NCBI GenBank assembly: GCA_015680685.1 | Contig: MNCI01030115.1 | Span: 286,431 to 350,430 of the forward strand | Source of the DNA: Gnetum montanum | Lineage: Eukaryota; Streptophyta; Gnetopsida; Gnetales; Gnetaceae | Direction of reading: 5' to 3' | DNA length: 64,000 nucleotides | In this document: positions 1-11,641 of the stretch, one piece after another | Layout: every line of letters starts with the position of its first letter | Position numbering within the stretch: position 1 is the first letter of the stretch | Position numbers and translations under genes: made by a program | Notes under the pieces: model-generated | What the model saw: only the letters and a program-made list of their open reading frames with translations | Told to the model about the DNA's origin: nothing | The model's database searches: none

Positions 1-43
1 GTCAAGGCTCTAATGTCAAGACTAGGCAAAACATGACTCATCA
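1..43 (-). repeat. M1 3' LTR, first 43 bases
   Basis: Read on the minus strand it begins TGATGAGTCATGTTTTGCCT, as does the LTR ending at 23179. It is preceded (positions 53-44) by a GTGGGGGTA polypurine tract. The remainder lies outside the window. Confidence 0.8.
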
Positions 44-116
44 TACCCCCACGACTGAATGAACACTCATCCTCAAGTTAAATAAAATGAAGAACAAGTG
101 CCTTACAAAATATTGG

Positions 117-121
117 GTAGG
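117..121. repeat. Target site duplication, left copy (GTAGG)
   Basis: GTAGG directly precedes the P1 5' LTR and is repeated exactly after the P1 3' LTR at 17836-17840. Five bases is the normal duplication for Ty3/gypsy integration. Removing P1 and one copy rejoins M1 spacer sequence that is also continuous in M4 (near 30600-30620). Confidence 0.9.
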
Positions 122-944
122 TGATGAGTCATAATATTGGGTCCATGATATTAGATCCTACCAAGTGATATTGAACACTTGATGTTGGAACCTGTCTCAT
201 TACCTATAAATAAGAGACTGGGGCACTTGGTTTATAAGTTAGTTTTTCTAGTTCCTTAGCCAAACTCTTACAGTTTTTTCTTTCTAAAGTTAGAATTATT
301 TCTAAGTGTTTGCAATAGGAGTCATAAAGTGAACAGATCTTTATTTAGGCATTATGTACTTGAGCACACCTTGTGTTTAAAAATAAAGATGAACTTTGTG
401 ATAAACCTTGCAACTTTCAAAATAGCTTATTTATTGTATTTAATGTTATTTATTGTTATTTTCTACTCTTATTAGCTAATTAATGTTATTTCTATTACCT
501 TGTTAATTATCAATGAATTAGCACACTTAGTACAACCACTTCGAGCATACATGGGACACTTCGTAACCCAGTAATGACTAGCATTTGGTAATCCCAATAG
601 TGTTACACTAGTTTAGGATTTGTCTAGCAAGTGGGAACGGATGCTAGTGTTAGGACTAGTTAGAGAGTAGTTAACTAGTTAAATAAGATTAGTTACTCAA
701 TCATTTCATTTCTCCCTTTTTAAGCACTAGGAACATAAAACATAAAAAGCATAAAAAACCATATACCTCAAGTCTACTTAACCATACAATTATGCCTTAT
801 AAGTAAACTTGGGAAGACAATGATCGCATAACCCATCCTTGTGCTATGTAAGTGCATAAGCACTTAATCCTTGGAGTTCAACTGGATCACGTGTGAATGC
901 TCGTATTCATATGGTTGGATGTAGGGGTACCTCACCACTCATCA
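122..944 (+). repeat. P1 5' LTR
   Basis: Begins TGATGAGT and ends CTCATCA. A TATA box (TATAAATA, 205-212) follows an AT-rich U3 with eroded GATATT/TGATATT motifs. R/U5 carries the family-wide GGATCTTTATT...GCACACCTTGTG block and AATAAAGA near 379-386. The partner LTR is 17019-17835. Confidence 0.9.
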
Positions 945-945
945 T

Positions 946-963
946 TGGCACTGTTGCTGGAGA
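946..963 (+). other. P1 primer binding site (tRNA-Asp type)
   Basis: TGGCACTGTTGCTGGAGA starts two bases after the LTR and matches 14 of 18 positions of the complement of the plant tRNA-Asp 3' end (TGGCGCCGTTGCCGGGGA, the usual Athila/Tat primer). All four differences are transitions. Confidence 0.8.
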
Positions 964-1082
964 TTTTGTTGTTTATGTGCTGATTAGAACTTAGGAAATC
1001 TTTCCATCATTGGAATGAATCCTTAGGGTTAGTAATCCTACAATTATCAAAAAGAGAAGTATTGCACATTGAATAAACAATC

Positions 1083-3611
1083 ATGTCTTCCTCTTCTTAG
1101 GAGAGTGCTTCACTACCTAGGTCTAACACCATGAACAATCAGAGGTGGAGTGTATAGGACAATCTGCTAGTACCCCAACGGTTTTGCTTGGTATACGCTC
1201 ATCCTGATGAGTATGTACTAGACTTTACCTTTATCCTCCACCAGGATGAACAACTGTATTGGCATGATTTAGAAAGTAACATAGTGTTACCTCTTGATCA
1301 CTCAATCCGAAGCATGCTTCTTCATGCTCTCACATGAATTGATATGCATTATTTACAATCAGAGTACATTGTTCATGAACAAGATTCAAGGGATTATCGA
1401 CCCACAGAGGCACAATGCCAAAGGGACTTACAATAGGAGAGACATTACAAATCTATGAAGGAAAAGTGGTCTCAGGATGTCCCGCATGTCCTAAGTGAAA
1501 ACAAGGATGGTGAACCTACCCTAAGAGGTTTTCCACAAAACAATGTTCCTCTCGTTGACTTCAGTCAAGGAGTTGTGTATCAAAATCTTCACTCAACTAT
1601 CCATGACCCAAGTTCTAATACCAACAGACACAAAGGGTTTGAAAAAGGAGCATGAACACATGACAATAATAGACATTCCAATCGTAACTGCGACTGAGGT
1701 CGTGACCATCCAAGAGAAAGTGATAAACACTGTCACGGTGCTAGTCCTCCTTCCTCTTCACCTTCATCATCTCCTTCCCCCTCTCCTTTGGGATTAGAAC
1801 ATAGTTGTAAAGGGAAAGACCATGAGGACAATGGTAAGCGAAACAGAGATCATAGACAAAATAGTCGAGAAAGGGGACGAGGGCATTCTAGAGAGACACA
1901 TCATGAAAGACGAAGAGTAGGAAACAACATAGGCTTCATAGACACCATAGACAGTACAATCACGATGAACCACTAATCATCACCCAAAGTATGTTAGATA
2001 TAATAGAGGCTGTTAGGATTCCAACAAGGCACTAGAAGGACAATAGGATCAAAAGAATAGACATGAACAACATCCCATGATTTGAAGGGGGATACAATGC
2101 CGACCCTCAAAACCATCTACAAACATTTCACAATGCATGTACCTTGCAAAATATAGAAAATGAGTGGTAAAAACTAAAGTTGTTTTCACAAAACACTGAT
2201 CAAGGAAGCGGAAAGCTGGTACCAATCCTTAGAATCGGAATCCATTTGTCGATGGAGTACCATGTTAGAGCTATTCAACGATAAGTATCAAACGTACTCT
2301 CGACTGTCCAACCTACATAAGCAAATCCAAGGATAAAACAAGGAGGACATGAACCCTTGGATGCTACCATGGGTAGATCTTATGTGTTATTACATCGTTG
2401 CCCTAGCCATGGTTACTTACAAAGGGAACATCTACGCCATTTCATAGATGGGCTTAGGTATGAAATGCGAGGAACCCTTGGGACTTATGCCCAAGGAAGA
2501 CTATTTGAGCTTAGAGCCCATCGAATACAATGATTATTGGAGCAAGTTGCCAAGGAGGAAGTTGAGTTAAGGAAAAGAGAAAGTGCAGAGGAATACAACA
2601 GAGACCCTTCCATCCAAAAGAAGGAAGTTAGATTTTGTGAAGATGAAGAAGAGTCACCACTTGAAGAGACGATGAATAGGAAAAATTTGGCCATTCAAAA
2701 ATTTACATCAGAAGTATCGACAAAGGTAGATCAAATGTGGAACTCCCTAGATGATATATTTTAAATAGTTCTAAAAATAGTAGAGAAGTCTAGAGAACAA
2801 AGTAGTGATTGAGAGAGGAGAAAAAAGAAAGAAGTTGAGCATGCACATAACAAGGGTAAGGGCAAAGTTGTCATCATTGAAGAGGTTGTGGATTCAGACA
2901 TAGACAATGATCGTGGATGTGAGATATGCCAATATGACCATCCTAAAGGATGTTTTCCAGTAGTGTCACATCTACAAGAGGCTGGGGTGTATGCACTAAA
3001 CCCACAGTTAAACAGATGGCAAATGCCCTGAAGGTTACCTTATCCTCAAGGTAACCCAAGGTAGTTTCACCAACCCTTGACATATTATTTGAGTCAAGCT
3101 CCACCATAATTGAATGCACAATATCAACAATGGAAACATCCACAATCATGGGGAATGCCATTACCACATCAACAATACCCTTACCGTCAACCTGACCCAT
3201 ATGGGTACTACGTTCAGGAGTCGATCTTTCCACGTGACCCCATTAGTCATGTCACTCTTCAACCTCACTATTAGACCTACAAGTACTATGGAACTCCTTC
3301 TCCTAGGAGTGATGTTCCACAAACGTACTATCCTTCTCATTCAACTACACCTCTTCCACCCTTAGCTCCATTACCAACTGCTCCAACTATGCAGGGTGAG
3401 CTTCTTGCCCAGCCACAACAACATAACACTACAAGGGTTGTCAATCCTTAACCTACTATTGGTTCAGACAACTACACAAAGAAGAGACCTTTCTTTAGAA
3501 CCAACAAGACAACCAAGTCCTTACAACCACAAGCGGCTAATTTTTCGAATGCCATCATTCAAATCTTCAGAGCTTCCTTCGAACCAAAAACTACACTCAA
3601 AGAACACTATC
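1083..3611 (+). pseudogene. gag: P1 gag (broken)
   Basis: Structural polyprotein that packages element RNA in cytoplasmic particles. The start at 1083 (MSSSS) matches the P3 gag start, and the next long in-frame piece begins 372 bases on in both. Order: serine-rich N-terminus; a DEYV-DFTFILHQDE block; a charged Ser/Arg/His-rich stretch (1790-1960); a capsid-like core (FEGGYNADPQNHLQ, from 2077); a zinc-knuckle-like CEIC-QYD-H-PKG-C near 2917-2955; then a Pro/Tyr/Gln-rich tail to about 3600. Many in-frame stops replace Gln, Arg or Trp, and frame shifts occur near 1976 and around 2200. It leads into protease without an obvious separate start. Confidence 0.8.
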
Positions 3612-3785
3612 ATGTTGACTCATGACATCACTAATTGGATTAAAGCTGGCCATCTTCCTGGGAAATTCTTTGATCTTGGAAGTCCTCTTATTTATTTGCA
3701 AATCGCGAGGAATGAGCCTTGCAAAGCTCTTTTAGATTCAGGTTTTGGTGTTAACTTAATCTCTCAAGAAATGTACAAAGCCTAG
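3612..3785 (+). pseudogene. P1 protease, N-terminal half, cut by P2 insertion
   Basis: Retroviral-type aspartic protease that would process Gag-Pol. The segment contains IKAGHLPGKF, SPLIYLQIA and the catalytic LLDSG motif followed by VNLISQEMYKA. It stops at 3785, where the P2 LTR begins. The second half resumes at about 11642 (VPLGLVEDIV). Compared with P2 and P3, some 60-70 bases between the two halves are gone, so the insertion was followed by a deletion on its right side. Confidence 0.85.
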
Positions 3786-4634
3786 TAATGAGAGTGGTTA
3801 CCCTAGCTATTTATGCTAATTATTAGAGCAATAGTTTCTCTAAAATTAGAGTGGTAGTTTCTCTAATTATTAGAGTAGTTGCTCCCAAGCCTATAAATAC
3901 AGTGCCTGGGCACACAATTTAGGGAGGAAGTCTTGGGAGGAAGTCTTAGAAGAAAGTCTTTCAAAGGAAGTCTTTTAGGAGTCAAGAAGTAAAACTTTTG
4001 TAGTTAGAGTATTTTCCAAGTGCCTGTAGTAGGAGGTCTAAGTGTGGATGGATCTTTATTCGAGCATTGTGTACCTAAGCACACCTTGTGTATGGCAATA
4101 AAGGCAAGCTCTTGGATTCATCCTTGTAGCACTTGAGATTTGTTTTCTTACTCATTTCCTTTATTTTATTTTATTTTATGCACTTTACATTTTTGTTATT
4201 AGCACACACAGTATGATCACTTTGAGCATGCATGTAACACTTGGTAACCCAATAACAATTAGTGTTTAGTAATCCCAGTAGTGTTGCGCTAGTTTAGGAT
4301 GTGTACAACAAGTGAGAATGGATATTGGTGTTAGGATTAGTTTAAAGCTTAGTTATTTAGTAGTTAAGTTAAATTAGTCACTTAGTTATCTCTCTTTCTC
4401 TCCTCCCTTAGTAGTAGTAGGACATAAAAACATAAAAGCTATAAAAATCATATGCCTCAAACTTACTTAATCATATAATCATGACATACAAGTAAGTTTG
4501 GGAAGACAATGATCAACAAAACTATCCTTGTTCCACAAAGGCGCATAGGCACTTAGTCCTTAGAATTTGACCAGATCGTGCATGAAACGCTTGTATTCTT
4601 ATGGTTGAGTGTAGGGGTACCTTGCTGCTCATCA
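3786..4634 (+). repeat. P2 5' LTR
   Basis: Starts TAATGAGAG (the 3' copy has TGATGAGAG, so the first dinucleotide mutated) and ends CTCATCA. U3 contains repeated AATTATTAGAG and TAGTTTCTCT units (about 3815-3880). TATAAATA lies at 3892-3899. The GGAGGAAGTCTT repeat follows the start-site region. U5 is shared with the other subfamilies. Confidence 0.88.
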
Positions 4635-4635
4635 T

Positions 4636-4653
4636 TGGCACCGTTGCTAGGGA
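4636..4653 (+). other. P2 primer binding site (tRNA-Asp type)
   Basis: TGGCACCGTTGCTAGGGA, 15 of 18 matches to the tRNA-Asp 3' complement, two bases after the LTR. Confidence 0.82.
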
Positions 4654-4770
4654 CTTAGTTGTTTGTGCGCTAACTAGAACATGGGAAATCATTCACATTG
4701 TTGGAACAAACCCTTAGGGTTGATTGAAATAATAGTAAACAAGAGTACATTGCACACTGAATAGACAAAT

Positions 4771-7306
4771 ATGTCTCCTTTTTTGTATGAAAGCACCTCA
4801 CCACCTAGGTCTGAAATAGGAAACAATCGATGGTGTAATACACATGACGTTGATCTGCCAATCCCTCAACAAGTTCAAGTGGTATATATTCATCTTGACG
4901 AGTATATACCAGACTTCACCTTTATCCTCCACCAAGATGAACAACTGTGTTGGCGAGACTTAGAAGGTAACATGGTGTTACCTCTCGATCGTTCAGTCCC
5001 AAGCATGCTCCTTTGTGCTCTCACATGAATTGACATGCTGCACTTACACACAGAATATGTTGTGCAAGACCATGACTAGAGAGAATACCATCCTAGAGAC
5101 ACAACGTTAAAGGGACTTGCAATAGGAGAGACATCATAAGCCTTTGAATGGTAAGTGGTCCCAGGATGCCCCACATGTGTTAAGGGAAAATGAGGGTGGT
5201 GAACCTACCTCAAGCAATTGTCCACACAACAATGTTTCTCCCCTTGACTTTGGCCAGGGGGTTGTGTATTAGAACCTTCATTCCACTATTCATAACCCAA
5301 GTTCTGATACCCATGAGCATAAAGGATCCAACAAAGGGACACGAACTCATGATAAAGGTGGACATTCTGATTGCAATTGCGATCGGGGTTGAGGCTGCAA
5401 AAGAGAAGGTAGCAGACACCGTCATGGTGATGGTTCTCCTTCTTCTTTACCTTCATCATCTCCTTCAACCTCTCCTTCAATATCTAAATGTGGTCATAAA
5501 GAAAAAGACCATGGGGATAAAGGTAGGAAAAGTGGAAGTCATAAACGAAACAACTAGAAAAGAGGATGAGGGCACTCTAGAGATTCATGACATAGAAGAA
5601 GGGAGAGTAGGGAACAACGTAAGCATCATAGACGCCATGGATGAGATGATCATGATGAACCCCTAGTTGCTACTCAAAGTATGTTAGACATAACTAAGGC
5701 TGTTAGAATTCCAACAAGGCACCAAAAAGATAGTAGGATCAAGAGATTAGATATCAACAATATCCCACAATTTGAAGGGGGATACGACACTAATCCTCAA
5801 AATCACTTACAAGCATTCCATGATGCGTGTGCCTTACAAAACATAGAGAACAAATGGCAAAAACTTAAGTTGTTTCCATGGACACTAGTTAAAGAAGTGG
5901 AAAGTTGATACTGGTCTTTAGAATCGGAATCCATTCGTAGGTGGAGTACTATGTAAGAACTATTTAATGACAAGTACCAAACATACTCTTGAGTGTCTAA
6001 CTTATGAAGGCAAATCCAAGGTTAGAAACAAGGAGGACATGAACCCTTGGATGTCACCATGGGCTAATATTATGCACTGTTACATCATTTTCCTAGCCAT
6101 GGTTATTCGCAAAGGGATCAACTATGCCATCTCATGGGTGGGCTTAGGCATGAAACGAGAAGAACCCTTGGGACTTATGCCCAAAGGAGACTATCTGAGC
6201 TTAGGTCACATCAAATTCAAAGACTATTGGAGCAAGTTGTGAGGGAAGAAGATGAGCTACAGAAGAGAGAAAATGTGGAAGAGTATAACTGAGATCCTTC
6301 CCTCTATAAGAGGGGAGTAAGATTTTGTAAGGATGAAGAAAAGTCACCACTCGAAGAGATGGTGAATAGGAAAAATTTGTCTATCCAAAAGATGACATCA
6401 GAAGTTTTGGGAAAGGTAGATCAAATGTGGGATTCCCTAAATAATAGATTTCAAACTATTCTTAAAATAGTAGAGGAGTCTAAAGAGCAAGGTAGTGATC
6501 GTGAAAAAAGAAAAAAGAGAGAAGCTGAACATGCATGTAGTAAGGGTAAGGGAAAAGTTGCCATCATTGAAGAGGTTGTGGATTTGGAAACAAACAATAA
6601 TAGTGGATGTAAGATATCTCAATATGACCATCTTAAGGGATGTTGCCCTATAATCTCACATTTGTAGGAGTCTGAGGTGTATGCACTCAACCCATGATTA
6701 AACAAAAGGAAAATAGCCCGAAGGTTACCTTATCCTCAAGGTAACCCAAGGTAGTTCCACCAACCCTTAACATATTATCCTAGTGGAACTCCACCACAAT
6801 CGATTGAGCAATATCAATAGTGGTAGCACCCACAATCATGGGGAATGCCACCACTAAGGCAATAGTATCCTTACCGGTAACTTGACCAATATGGATATTA
6901 CGTGTAGCAGCCAATCTCCCCACATAACTCTACTGGTCACGTCACTCCTCAACCTCATTAGCAAGCCTGCGAGTAGTATGGGACTCCCTCTTCTAGAGGT
7001 GATATTTTGCAAGCATATCATCCTTCTCATTCAGCTGCATCTCTTCCACCAATAGCTCTACTACCACCTGCTCCCACGATGCAAGGTGAAATCCCTACCT
7101 AGTCGCAACAACGTAATGCCATGAGGGCTGTTAACTCTCAACCTACTATTGGTTCCAACAACCACATGAAGAAAAGACCTTTCTTTAGAACCAATAGTCT
7201 AACCAAGCCTTTGCAATCACAAGTGGCTGATTCCATAGATGCCTTAATACTAATCAAAACTTCAGAGCCTCCTTCAACTCAACCATCGCACTTAGCGCAT
7301 ACAGTC
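4771..7306 (+). pseudogene. gag: P2 gag (broken)
   Basis: Same layout as P1 gag: start at 4771 (MSPF), DEYIPDFTFILHQDE near 4895-4940, acidic and basic middle region, capsid-like core with FEGGYDTNPQNHLQAFHDAC (about 5775-5830), charged helical stretch (6360-6530), zinc-knuckle-like region near 6607-6645 where the second cysteine is replaced (CKIS-QYD-H-LKG-C), and a Pro/Tyr-rich tail (6720-7110). It is broken by many stops and several frame shifts, so no Gag could be made. The missing cysteine suggests decay after selection ended. Confidence 0.78.
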
Positions 7307-7833
7307 ATGCTAACACATGCCATCACAGATTGGATCAAAGCTGGCCACCTTTCTAGGAAATTATCTAATCCTAGGAGTCCTCTGATATACTTACAAATCG
7401 TTGGAAATGTGCAGTGCAAGGATCTTTTGGATTCAGGTTCCAATGTCAACTTGATTTCTCAAGAAATGTACAAGGCTTAGAACCTACCTCCATTAAAAAA
7501 GAGCAACATCCATCTAGAGTTGGTTGACCAGTCCATCATTGTCCCATTGGGACTGGTGGAAGATATTGTTACCATTGTTTGTGGGTGGTCATATCTAGTT
7601 AACTTCCCAGTGATTCAGGTAAATAATGGTAGGGGGGATTTCCCAATCATAATGGGAAGAGCATGGCTAAGCACCATTGACACAGGGTGTAATTGTGTGC
7701 AGTGATTCTAGGGATTCTAGGGATTTTCCATAATCTTTCCCTAGAAATATCAAAGGAAAATACATTCGGAAAGATTGAGAAGAAGAAAGTTTCATGCATC
7801 GCATAGAGTGACACAGGGTGTAATTGTGTGCAG
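7307..7833 (+). pseudogene. P2 aspartic protease (broken, with local duplication)
   Basis: Contains IKAGHLSRKL, the catalytic LLDSG with SNVNLISQEMY (7420-7470), VPLGLVEDIV, GWSYLVNFPVIQV and the C-terminal IIMGRAWLSTID loop typical of Athila/Tat proteases. Just after this a 25-base sequence (7678-7702) duplicates 7809-7833 exactly and replaces family sequence, followed by a doubled GATTCTAGG. This looks like a template switch during reverse transcription. Frame is lost after it. Confidence 0.8.
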
Positions 7834-7979
7834 AGGTCATGGTTTGTGTAAAGTTTAACATTGCTTACATACAATTAGTGTGCACAAGTGATCAACATAC
7901 AAAGATGCTTGTATGTAGCAGCCACACAATAAGAAGGCACCCAGTGGCTGATAGCTGTTCAAGAAAGTAGTTCACTCAT

Positions 7980-8996
7980 ATGCATGGAATCAACTGAGGG
8001 TTTGAATTGCATTTACATCAATAGCATAGATGCGTTAGAGCAAGTATTAACCTTGAAAATGTCAATTGGGAAAAGTTGGAAATCCCTGAAAAATTTAAGA
8101 AGGAGCCCCTCGAGCTGAAACCATTACCCACCAGTATGAAATACACCTTTCTTAAAAATGGAAAATTGGTAATTATCAACACTAAGCTTGCTCCTCAACA
8201 TAAAGAAGAACTACTGAAGGTAATCAATGGATGGTCAAAAGTCTTTGCTTGGTCATATCCTGAATTAAATAGAATAGATCCTAGGATATGCCAACATAGG
8301 ATTTATACCAACCCCTCCATGAAGCCTTGAAGACAACCGCAAAGGCGATTGAACCCTAAGCTGAAGCAAGTAGTTAAGGAAGAAATTGAGTAGCTTGTCA
8401 AGGTTGGATTCATATACCTCATTGCTGATAGCAAATGGGTTAGCCCCTTAGTTATTGTGCTTAAAAAGGGAGGCAAATGGAGGGTGTGCATAAATTTTAG
8501 GCTACTAAATATGGCAACATTCAAAGATCACTTTCCATTGCCATTTTTCGACCAAGTCTTAGACACCATCGGAGGGCATCGCTATTACAATTTTTTGGAT
8601 GGATATAGAAGATATAACCAAATACAAATAGCCCTAGAAGACCAAGCCAAGATTACATTCACTAGTCCTTGGGGAACATTCACATACAAATAGATGCTGT
8701 TTGGCTTGTGCAATGCCTCTGCAACATTTCAATGACTAGTTCTAAGCATCTTCCAATAGTAGATAGGAAATGGTGTAGAAGTCTTTATGGATGATCTCTC
8801 CACCTATGGAGCAAACTTTGATCAAGCCTTGGGCAAGTTAGAGCAAGTGTTAAAAAGATGTCTAGAAACCAATTTGAGGCTCAACTGGCAGAAAAGCCAT
8901 TTGATGGTCCAAGAAGGCATAGTACTAGGGCACAAAATATTACACACAAGGATAGAGGTAGACCCCAAGAAAATCAAAGTTATCCAAAGAATTATC
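7980..8996 (+). pseudogene. P2 reverse transcriptase, cut by assembly gap
   Basis: Matches the P1 and M4 RT regions: a linker with KLAPQHKEELLK and RICQHRIYTNPSMKP, then KGGKWRVCINFRLLN, FKDHFPLPFFDQVLD, FLDGYRRYNQIQIALEDQ and the polymerase site VFMDD (8780-8795), followed by ETNLRLNWQKSH and VLGHKI. The palm aspartates of FMDD are intact but stops occur, for example near 8336, 8392 and 8691. The sequence ends at the N run, so the connection domain and RNase H are unseen. Confidence 0.85.
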
Positions 8997-9974
8997 NNNN
9001 NNNNNNNNNNNNNNNNNNNNNNNNNNNNNNNNNNNNNNNNNNNNNNNNNNNNNNNNNNNNNNNNNNNNNNNNNNNNNNNNNNNNNNNNNNNNNNNNNNNN
9101 NNNNNNNNNNNNNNNNNNNNNNNNNNNNNNNNNNNNNNNNNNNNNNNNNNNNNNNNNNNNNNNNNNNNNNNNNNNNNNNNNNNNNNNNNNNNNNNNNNNN
9201 NNNNNNNNNNNNNNNNNNNNNNNNNNNNNNNNNNNNNNNNNNNNNNNNNNNNNNNNNNNNNNNNNNNNNNNNNNNNNNNNNNNNNNNNNNNNNNNNNNNN
9301 NNNNNNNNNNNNNNNNNNNNNNNNNNNNNNNNNNNNNNNNNNNNNNNNNNNNNNNNNNNNNNNNNNNNNNNNNNNNNNNNNNNNNNNNNNNNNNNNNNNN
9401 NNNNNNNNNNNNNNNNNNNNNNNNNNNNNNNNNNNNNNNNNNNNNNNNNNNNNNNNNNNNNNNNNNNNNNNNNNNNNNNNNNNNNNNNNNNNNNNNNNNN
9501 NNNNNNNNNNNNNNNNNNNNNNNNNNNNNNNNNNNNNNNNNNNNNNNNNNNNNNNNNNNNNNNNNNNNNNNNNNNNNNNNNNNNNNNNNNNNNNNNNNNN
9601 NNNNNNNNNNNNNNNNNNNNNNNNNNNNNNNNNNNNNNNNNNNNNNNNNNNNNNNNNNNNNNNNNNNNNNNNNNNNNNNNNNNNNNNNNNNNNNNNNNNN
9701 NNNNNNNNNNNNNNNNNNNNNNNNNNNNNNNNNNNNNNNNNNNNNNNNNNNNNNNNNNNNNNNNNNNNNNNNNNNNNNNNNNNNNNNNNNNNNNNNNNNN
9801 NNNNNNNNNNNNNNNNNNNNNNNNNNNNNNNNNNNNNNNNNNNNNNNNNNNNNNNNNNNNNNNNNNNNNNNNNNNNNNNNNNNNNNNNNNNNNNNNNNNN
9901 NNNNNNNNNNNNNNNNNNNNNNNNNNNNNNNNNNNNNNNNNNNNNNNNNNNNNNNNNNNNNNNNNNNNNNNNNN
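8997..9974. other. Assembly gap, 978 N
   Basis: Left flank matches P1 near 13085 and right flank matches P1 near 15784. In P1 about 2.7 kb separates these points (rest of RT, RNase H, integrase, first spacer part). The gap is therefore probably under-sized, unless P2 has an internal deletion. Open frames running across the N run are artefacts. Confidence 0.95.
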
Positions 9975-10763
9975 TAAAGGTTCCCTCTAACTAAGGCCCT
10001 TTCTTGCTTCCTACTTCTCCATCTTGCTCTCCTCAAAATGGTGGTGGCTCTTTGTGGAAGCATTCTTGTCACTTCAAGTGGATGGATTGGTTAAGTGTGT
10101 TGATGCAAGGTCACTAGATGTGGTTTGTTTGAGTCTAGATTTGGGATGAGTTCTACTCAGTCACATTAATCATAAAATACATAAGGGGCTTTACACAACC
10201 TTGTTCTTGGGATTCCATTCGATTCTCTCCTCTCCATCTTTCTTCCCATTTTCCACCTCATTGTTGGTTTTATCATTAGTCCATACTAGGTTGATGCATT
10301 ATTTTTCTTTGGTGAATTCTTGTAGGTAAGTTTTTAACTCTTGCTTCCAAATGACATTCCTAGAGCCTACAGACTCTTTGGTTTGTGGGTTTGTCAGGGC
10401 ATAAAAGGCATGAGCCTAATTTGGGGAGGACTCATTGGCATTTCTTTTTGGTGAAATTGTTAACTTCTTTCCCTTAACCATTTTCTACAATCAATCATTT
10501 CTTGTTTCATCCCCATCCATGACATCCATTTTATTGGCGTTGCCATTGATATTTTTTCCCATCTTTCTTGTTCCTCATATTTTTCCATCTTATAGCTATC
10601 AGAGGTTCGCTCTTAGTTGTGGGGGCCATGATGCAAATTTTTTAATTTTCTTCATTTTACTATTCACCTAACCCCTACACTTTGGGTAGTCACCTGTGAT
10701 AAATCTTCGAACTAGTTTTTGCCATAACCACAACTTAGCCAATGCACTTCATATCGAGGCAAG
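9975..10763 (+). other. P2 3' spacer (non-coding)
   Basis: Downstream-of-pol spacer collinear with P1 15784-16571. It contains conserved blocks such as GGTTCCCTCTAACTAAGGCC, CATTCCTAGAGCCTA and the G-rich TTGTGGGGGCC (10617-10627). No supported ORF: the open frame near 10435-10671 is hydrophobic and not conserved in the P1 or P3 copies. Confidence 0.7.
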
Positions 10764-10823
10764 GTATCAACTATATTATGGTTTATCTATCCTTGCTCAT
10801 TTGCAACTATGTTGTATGTGTAG
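10764..10823 (+). other. P2 mini-intron-like segment (60 nt, GT-AG)
   Basis: AAG|GTATCAAC starts the segment and TGTGTAG ends it, directly before ATGG at 10824. The length (60 nt) and both ends are the same in P1 and P3. The branch-site position reads CTCAT instead of CTAAT. Sixty bases is at the lower limit for plant introns. Splicing is inferred, not shown. Confidence 0.6.
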
Positions 10824-11057
10824 ATGGAGATCATACAAACAATGGATTGGGCTTGGAGGAAGCACTCAAGATGGACCAGAACTAGAGCATTTACGAAAGG
10901 AGCAAGTCTGGTGACGTGGCTATGGATAAACAATGAAAGGCGCAATCTTAGCATTGGCAGCAACATGCTTCATTTTCTTTTTCTCTCATTCTCTACAAGC
11001 CACCAAATAACGGCTTGGATGGCATTTATGTACGAGTGTTCACCACAATGGTCGTGA
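10824..11057 (+). CDS. P2 short third ORF (77 codons)
   Basis: Starts at the ATG that abuts the putative acceptor site and stays open for 77 codons. It aligns with the P3 ORF (52702-52929): Met-Asp-Trp/Gln-Gln-Trp-Ile at the N-terminus, a basic RRS/RKH stretch, a central NERRNL motif, and a stop after CSPxxS. The P1 copy (16632 on) has the same sequence with two early stops. I do not recognise the product; no signal peptide or catalytic motif is visible. It occupies the position where M2 and M4 carry a long, unrelated ORF. The (TC)-rich stretch after NERRNL varies in length between copies, so the C-terminal half may not be under constraint. Confidence 0.45.
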   Translation: MEIIQTMDWAWRKHSRWTRTRAFTKGASLVTWLWINNERRNLSIGSNMLHFLFLSFSTSHQITAWMAFMYECSPQWS

Positions 11058-11212
11058 ACACTAATGTTGTAATATGCTTATTGATCTGTTCATTTGGCAT
11101 GTTGAGTCTGTCATCCCATTTCACCATTAGTTGTTAATTAGTCAATAATCCCATACCTTCCCAATATTTTGTAAGGAACTCAAGGATGAGTTTTCATTCA
11201 GTTGTGGGGATG

Positions 11213-11641
11213 TGATGAGAGCAGTTACTCTAGTGGTTTATTCTAATTATTAGAGTGGTAGTTTCTCTAAAATTAGAGTGGCATTTTTTCTAATTATTAG
11301 AGTAGTTGCTCCCAAGCTTATAAATACAGTGCCTAGGTGCACAATTTAGGGAGGAAGTCTTAAGGAGAAAGTCTTGGAAGGAAGTGTTTTAAGGTAAGTC
11401 TTGTAGAAGTCTTTTAGGAGTCAAGTAGCAAAACTTTTGTAGTTAGAGTATTTTCCAAGTGCCCACAATAGAAGGTCTAAGTGTGGATGGATCTTTATTC
11501 GAGCATTGTATACCTGAGCATACCTTGTGTATAGCAATAAAGACAAGCTTTTGGATTCATCCCTACAACACTTAAGATTTGTTTTCTTACTCATTTCCTT
11601 TATTTTATTTTCTTTTGCATTTATTTTATTTTATGCACTTC
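11213..11641 (+). repeat. P2 3' LTR, truncated
   Basis: Preceded by a GTGGGGATG purine tract; starts TGATGAGAGCAG. TATAAATA at 11319-11326. It follows the 5' LTR (3786-4188) with an extra CTTTTGCATTTATTTTATTT unit near 11610, then breaks off inside ATGCACTT and is joined to P1 protease sequence. About 450 bases of R/U5, the LTR end and the target duplication are missing. Confidence 0.85.

Larger units (their letters stand above)
3786..11641 (+). mobile_element. P2: plus-strand Athila/Tat-like element nested in P1
   Basis: 5' LTR 3786-4634, primer site 4636-4653, gag, protease and RT to 8996, assembly gap 8997-9974, 3' spacer from 9975, mini-intron-like segment 10764-10823, short third ORF 10824-11057, purine tract and a 3' LTR (11213-11641) that lacks its last roughly 450 bases. 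It interrupts the P1 protease gene. No target duplication is visible because the right end is deleted. Its U3 differs from that of P1, so it is a separate subfamily. RNase H, integrase and the first part of the 3' spacer are not in the assembled sequence. Confidence 0.88.

Noticed and set aside
8787-10072. Open frames of about 400 codons across 8787-9994 on both strands
   Set aside because: They consist almost wholly of N from the assembly gap; only the left edge (RT) is real.
10435-10671. Hydrophobic 78-codon ORF in the P2 spacer, possible membrane protein
   Set aside because: The same region in P1 and P3 has a different frame or stops; T-rich spacer gives hydrophobic translations by chance.
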